From Bradyrhizobium sp. (GTDB lineage: Bacteria; Pseudomonadota; Alphaproteobacteria; Rhizobiales; Xanthobacteraceae), in the NCBI GenBank assembly GCA_028290305.1, contig JAQGKC010000027.1, forward strand, positions 1 through 64,000: a stretch of 64,000 nt of DNA. Reading direction: 5' to 3'. How positions within the stretch are numbered: position 1 is the stretch's first letter; the number at the start of each line of letters is the position of its first letter. Shown here piece after piece: positions 61,863 to 64,000 of the stretch. A program made the translations under genes and the position numbers. The notes below the pieces were generated by a model. It searched no databases and was not told where the DNA came from. It worked only from the letters and a program-made list of their open reading frames with translations.

Positions 61863-62979
61863 TGGCAGTGGTGCCGGCCCACTCGTCGGGTTCACGATGG
61901 CGGTCAAGGACGTCTACGACATCGCGGGGCATCGCACCGGCAATGGCAATCCGGTCTGGCTCGAAACGCATCCCGCTGCCGAACAGACGGCATCGAGCGT
62001 GCAGCGACTGCTCGACGCCGGCGCGCGCATGGTCGGCAAAACGCATACCGACGAACTCGCCTACAGCCTCAATGGCGAAAACATGCACTACGGCACGCCG
62101 ACAAATCCGAACGCGCCGGGTCGCATCCCCGGCGGCTCGTCGAGCGGTTCGGCGGCCGCGGTCTCGGGCAGCCTGGTGGATTTTGCGCTAGGCACGGATT
62201 GCGGCGGCTCCGTGCGCCTGCCCGCCAGCTATGGTGGCATCTACGGCATCAGATCGAGCCATGGTTTGATCCCCGCGGACGGGATCGTTCCGCTGGCGGC
62301 GAGCTTCGATACGGCCGGCTGGTTTGCGCGCACGGCAAAGTTGATGCGGAAGGTCGGCGACATTCTCCTGCCGGCCTCGGCGCCATGGGCTCCGAAATCG
62401 CTGCTTATCGCTGTCGATGCTTTCGCCGCGGTCGATCCGGCGATCTTCAGCGCCTTGCAACACGGGATAGACAAGGTGCGGGCGGCCTTTCCGACGGTGC
62501 ACGACGTGAATGTTTACACCGGTGATCCCTCAGAATGGTCTGCGTTGTTTCGAATTCTCCAGGGTGACGAAATCAGGGAGTTTCATTCAGATTGGATCAA
62601 TCGCTACCAGCCTGCCTTCGGACTCGGCATTCGTGAGCGATTCCAGTGGACACGAACCATTGACCCAAATGACGTGGCGAAGGCGAAGCCGAAGCGTGAA
62701 ATTGTCGCACAGCATATGGCGCAGTTGCTCGGCGGCGATTGCTTGCTTTGCCTGCCGACCGCGCCCGGCATTGCGCCAAAGCTGAAAACGGCGCTGGAGG
62801 AGCTTGAGGCATTTCGTGCGCGCGCCTTTGCGCTGCTGTCCATCGCAGGGCTGGCGCGGCTGCCGCAAATCAGCCTGCCCGTCGGGAGCCTCGACGATTG
62901 CCCGGTCGGAATATCGCTGATCGGTCCACGCGGCTGCGATCGCGGCCTGCTGGAATGGACCGCGACCCATTTTCAATGA
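61753..62979 (+). CDS. Amidase-signature enzyme
   Basis: About 408 residues from ATG 61753. The family core has GFTMAVKDVYDIAG with the catalytic lysine, GKTHTDELAYSL, the Ser-cis-Ser loop GRIPGGSSSGSAAAV, and GTDCGGSVRLPASYGG with the nucleophile serine. The family-like N-terminus begins only at PNDPLNAFTRHTHVALDG, about 20 residues in; upstream residues are read from the end of the amidohydrolase gene in another frame. No ATG/GTG lies at the natural place, so the gene may be mistranslated or use GTG 61765. It would hydrolyse the open-chain amide or carbamate, as allophanate hydrolase does after urea carboxylase. Confidence 0.8.
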   Translation: MPSSVAARRSRVSLPNCTGRPNDPLNAFTRHTHVALDGSGAGPLVGFTMAVKDVYDIAGHRTGNGNPVWLETHPAAEQTASSVQRLLDAGARMVGKTHTDELAYSLNGENMHYGTPTNPNAPGRIPGGSSSGSAAAVSGSLVDFALGTDCGGSVRLPASYGGIYGIRSSHGLIPADGIVPLAASFDTAGWFARTAKLMRKVGDILLPASAPWAPKSLLIAVDAFAAVDPAIFSALQHGIDKVRAAFPTVHDVNVYTGDPSEWSALFRILQGDEIREFHSDWINRYQPAFGLGIRERFQWTRTIDPNDVAKAKPKREIVAQHMAQLLGGDCLLCLPTAPGIAPKLKTALEELEAFRARAFALLSIAGLARLPQISLPVGSLDDCPVGISLIGPRGCDRGLLEWTATHFQ

Positions 62980-62997
62980 TGCGGTGGTACTGATCGT

Positions 62998-63510
62998 ATG
63001 GCGGACCATTTCACTATCATCCGTAACGGCTGCCTCGTAGATCTGCGCCGGCGGGAGGCCGCTCCGGTCGACATCCTGATCGAAGGGGACAGAATCCTGT
63101 CGATCGGCCATGCCGGGATGGATGCTCCGCCGGATGCGCGCATCGTTGACGCTTCGGATCGCGCCATGATGCCCGGTCTCGTCAATGGGCACGTACACGG
63201 CCACGGAACCCTCGCCAAGGGAATGGTCGGCGACCGTTGGCCACTCGAACTGTTCCTCAATGCGATGCCGGGGATGACCGGCGGCCATCGCACCCTCGAA
63301 GACAAGTATCTCAACCACATGGCGACCGTCGGTAGCGCCCGCGCTATGGGCCTCGGCGGTAAGGTCGGAGAGATCGCGCCTGGCTTCAAGGCCGATATCG
63401 TGTTTCTCGATCTCGGCCACATCAACTACGTGCCGTGCCACGACATGATCACCCACGCGCGGGCGGTATACGAAGCGTGGGTGTCCAAACCGGATAAAGT
63501 GACGTTCTAA
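62998..63510 (+). pseudogene. Internally deleted amidohydrolase (MTA/SAH deaminase or TrzN-like)
   Basis: A 170-residue frame. Residues 1-100 are the start of an amidohydrolase with the metal pair in LVNGHVHGHGTLAKG. From about residue 105 it continues directly with ATVGSARAMGLGGKVGEIAPGFKADIVFLDL and the C-terminal domain. The 280-300 residues that carry the other metal ligands and the catalytic Asp/Glu are missing, without loss of frame. It cannot be an active deaminase. GC content and neighbours match the cluster, so the deletion is probably recent. Confidence 0.75.
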
Positions 63511-63713
63511 TCGTATGCCGTTTTCAGCCCGCTCCAGACGAATGGCTGGGTGCGAGCACTACCAGGCCTGCCCAATATCCGATGACAACCGATTGCGAGC
63601 GGGTCCGGAGGCCTCGTGAGCCGCAAGTGAATTTTACCACGATCTGTGGTGCTGTCGCCGCCTCAGCACGACGGGTGACTTTCTGTTGCGTCGGCTTGCG
63701 CGGAAACACAAAG

Positions 63714-64000
63714 TCAAAGGGCGAGCGTGCTCTGTGGCGGAAGGCGATAACGGGTTGCCTGCTCAAAGGCATAGCCGACTTTGAACAGATCGGGTTCGTG
63801 ATAGGGCAAGACCACCATCTCTATGCCTACCGGCACTCCCGCTGGCGTGAAGCCAGCCGGCAGGCAGATCGACGGCAACCAGGTCTGGGCTGCGATCAGC
63901 GTATTGGTCGGAAACCCGAGGACCGGCCAGCGACCGTTGCGAAGCTCTTCGCGCGTTGGCGGCAGCACCTGGCTGGGTGGGAAGCACAGTGATATCAACT
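63714..64000 (-). CDS. Amidase-signature enzyme, C-terminal part (runs off the window)
   Basis: About 95 C-terminal residues are visible, with the frame open at the window edge. LGFPTNTLIAAQTWLPSICLPAG and PVGIEMVVLPYHEPDLFKVGYAFEQAT match the end of amidase-signature proteins, followed by YRLPPQSTLAL. The catalytic part lies beyond base 64000. It converges on the deleted amidohydrolase gene and belongs to a neighbouring amide-degradation transcription unit. Confidence 0.75.
   Translation of the reverse strand, partial: LISLCFPPSQVLPPTREELRNGRWPVLGFPTNTLIAAQTWLPSICLPAGFTPAGVPVGIEMVVLPYHEPDLFKVGYAFEQATRYRLPPQSTLAL

Overview
The window looks like a chromosomal accessory or catabolic region of a GC-rich alphaproteobacterium, most likely Rhizobiales of the Bradyrhizobium/Rhodopseudomonas type. 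This rests on overall gene flavour (many FCD-type GntR regulators, orphan periplasmic binding proteins, CaiB-type CoA transferases, Tat-exported binding protein, TctC-like receptor) and on an intergenic TTCCCTG repeat array. No rRNA, tRNA, CRISPR array or complete insertion sequence was seen.

Left part (about 1-27 kb): aromatic/phenylpropanoid-type catabolism. After a possible IS21-like end and a relic of an adenylate cyclase come, on the minus strand, a ThDP-dependent decarboxylase-like enzyme, an FCD regulator, and an operon of RraA-type aldolase, Rieske oxygenase, ferredoxin-type reductase, FAH-family hydrolase and aldo/keto reductase (8531 down to 3522). Divergent from it is an orphan Leu/Ile/Val-type binding protein followed by a carotenoid/stilbene cleavage oxygenase. 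A second module (12600-16964) has a paralogous FCD regulator, acyl-CoA dehydrogenase, CoA transferase and a paralogous binding protein. Then follow a flavin-reductase-like protein, an aldehyde dehydrogenase, an MFS transporter, a third binding protein, a LysR regulator, another CoA transferase and a hydroxycinnamoyl-CoA hydratase/lyase-like enzyme. Together these could take lignin-like stilbenes or hydroxycinnamates to aromatic aldehydes and acids and then hydroxylate or demethylate the ring. The substrate is inferred, not shown.

Middle part (27.6-40.9 kb): an alpha/beta hydrolase coupled to a four-gene molybdenum hydroxylase operon (CoxG-, CoxM-, CoxL-, CoxS-like) that lacks the CO dehydrogenase signature, an MFS transporter, a citryl-CoA-lyase-like protein, a large soluble PAS/GAF histidine kinase with no partner, and a stretch of gene relics (ABC ATPase, LysR) around a TctC-like receptor.

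Right part (41-64 kb): one long plus-strand cluster. It starts with a binding-protein homologue that has no signal peptide, translationally coupled to a GntR regulator with two DNA-binding domains. Next is a polyamine-type ABC importer with two different ATPases (one without its H-loop histidine), two permeases and a Tat-exported binding protein, with two SDR dehydrogenases in between. It continues with hydantoinase/oxoprolinase A and B, a cyclase-family hydrolase, PxpA/LamB, and a biotin carrier, biotin carboxylase and KipI/KipA set that together match the domain content of urea carboxylase in split form, then an amidohydrolase, an amidase, a deleted second amidohydrolase and an inward-facing amidase at the edge. 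The cluster reads as uptake and ATP/biotin-dependent opening of a cyclic amide, hydantoin-like or ureide-like compound and is the most interesting system here.

Gene decay is frequent: at least seven relics or truncated genes are recognisable.
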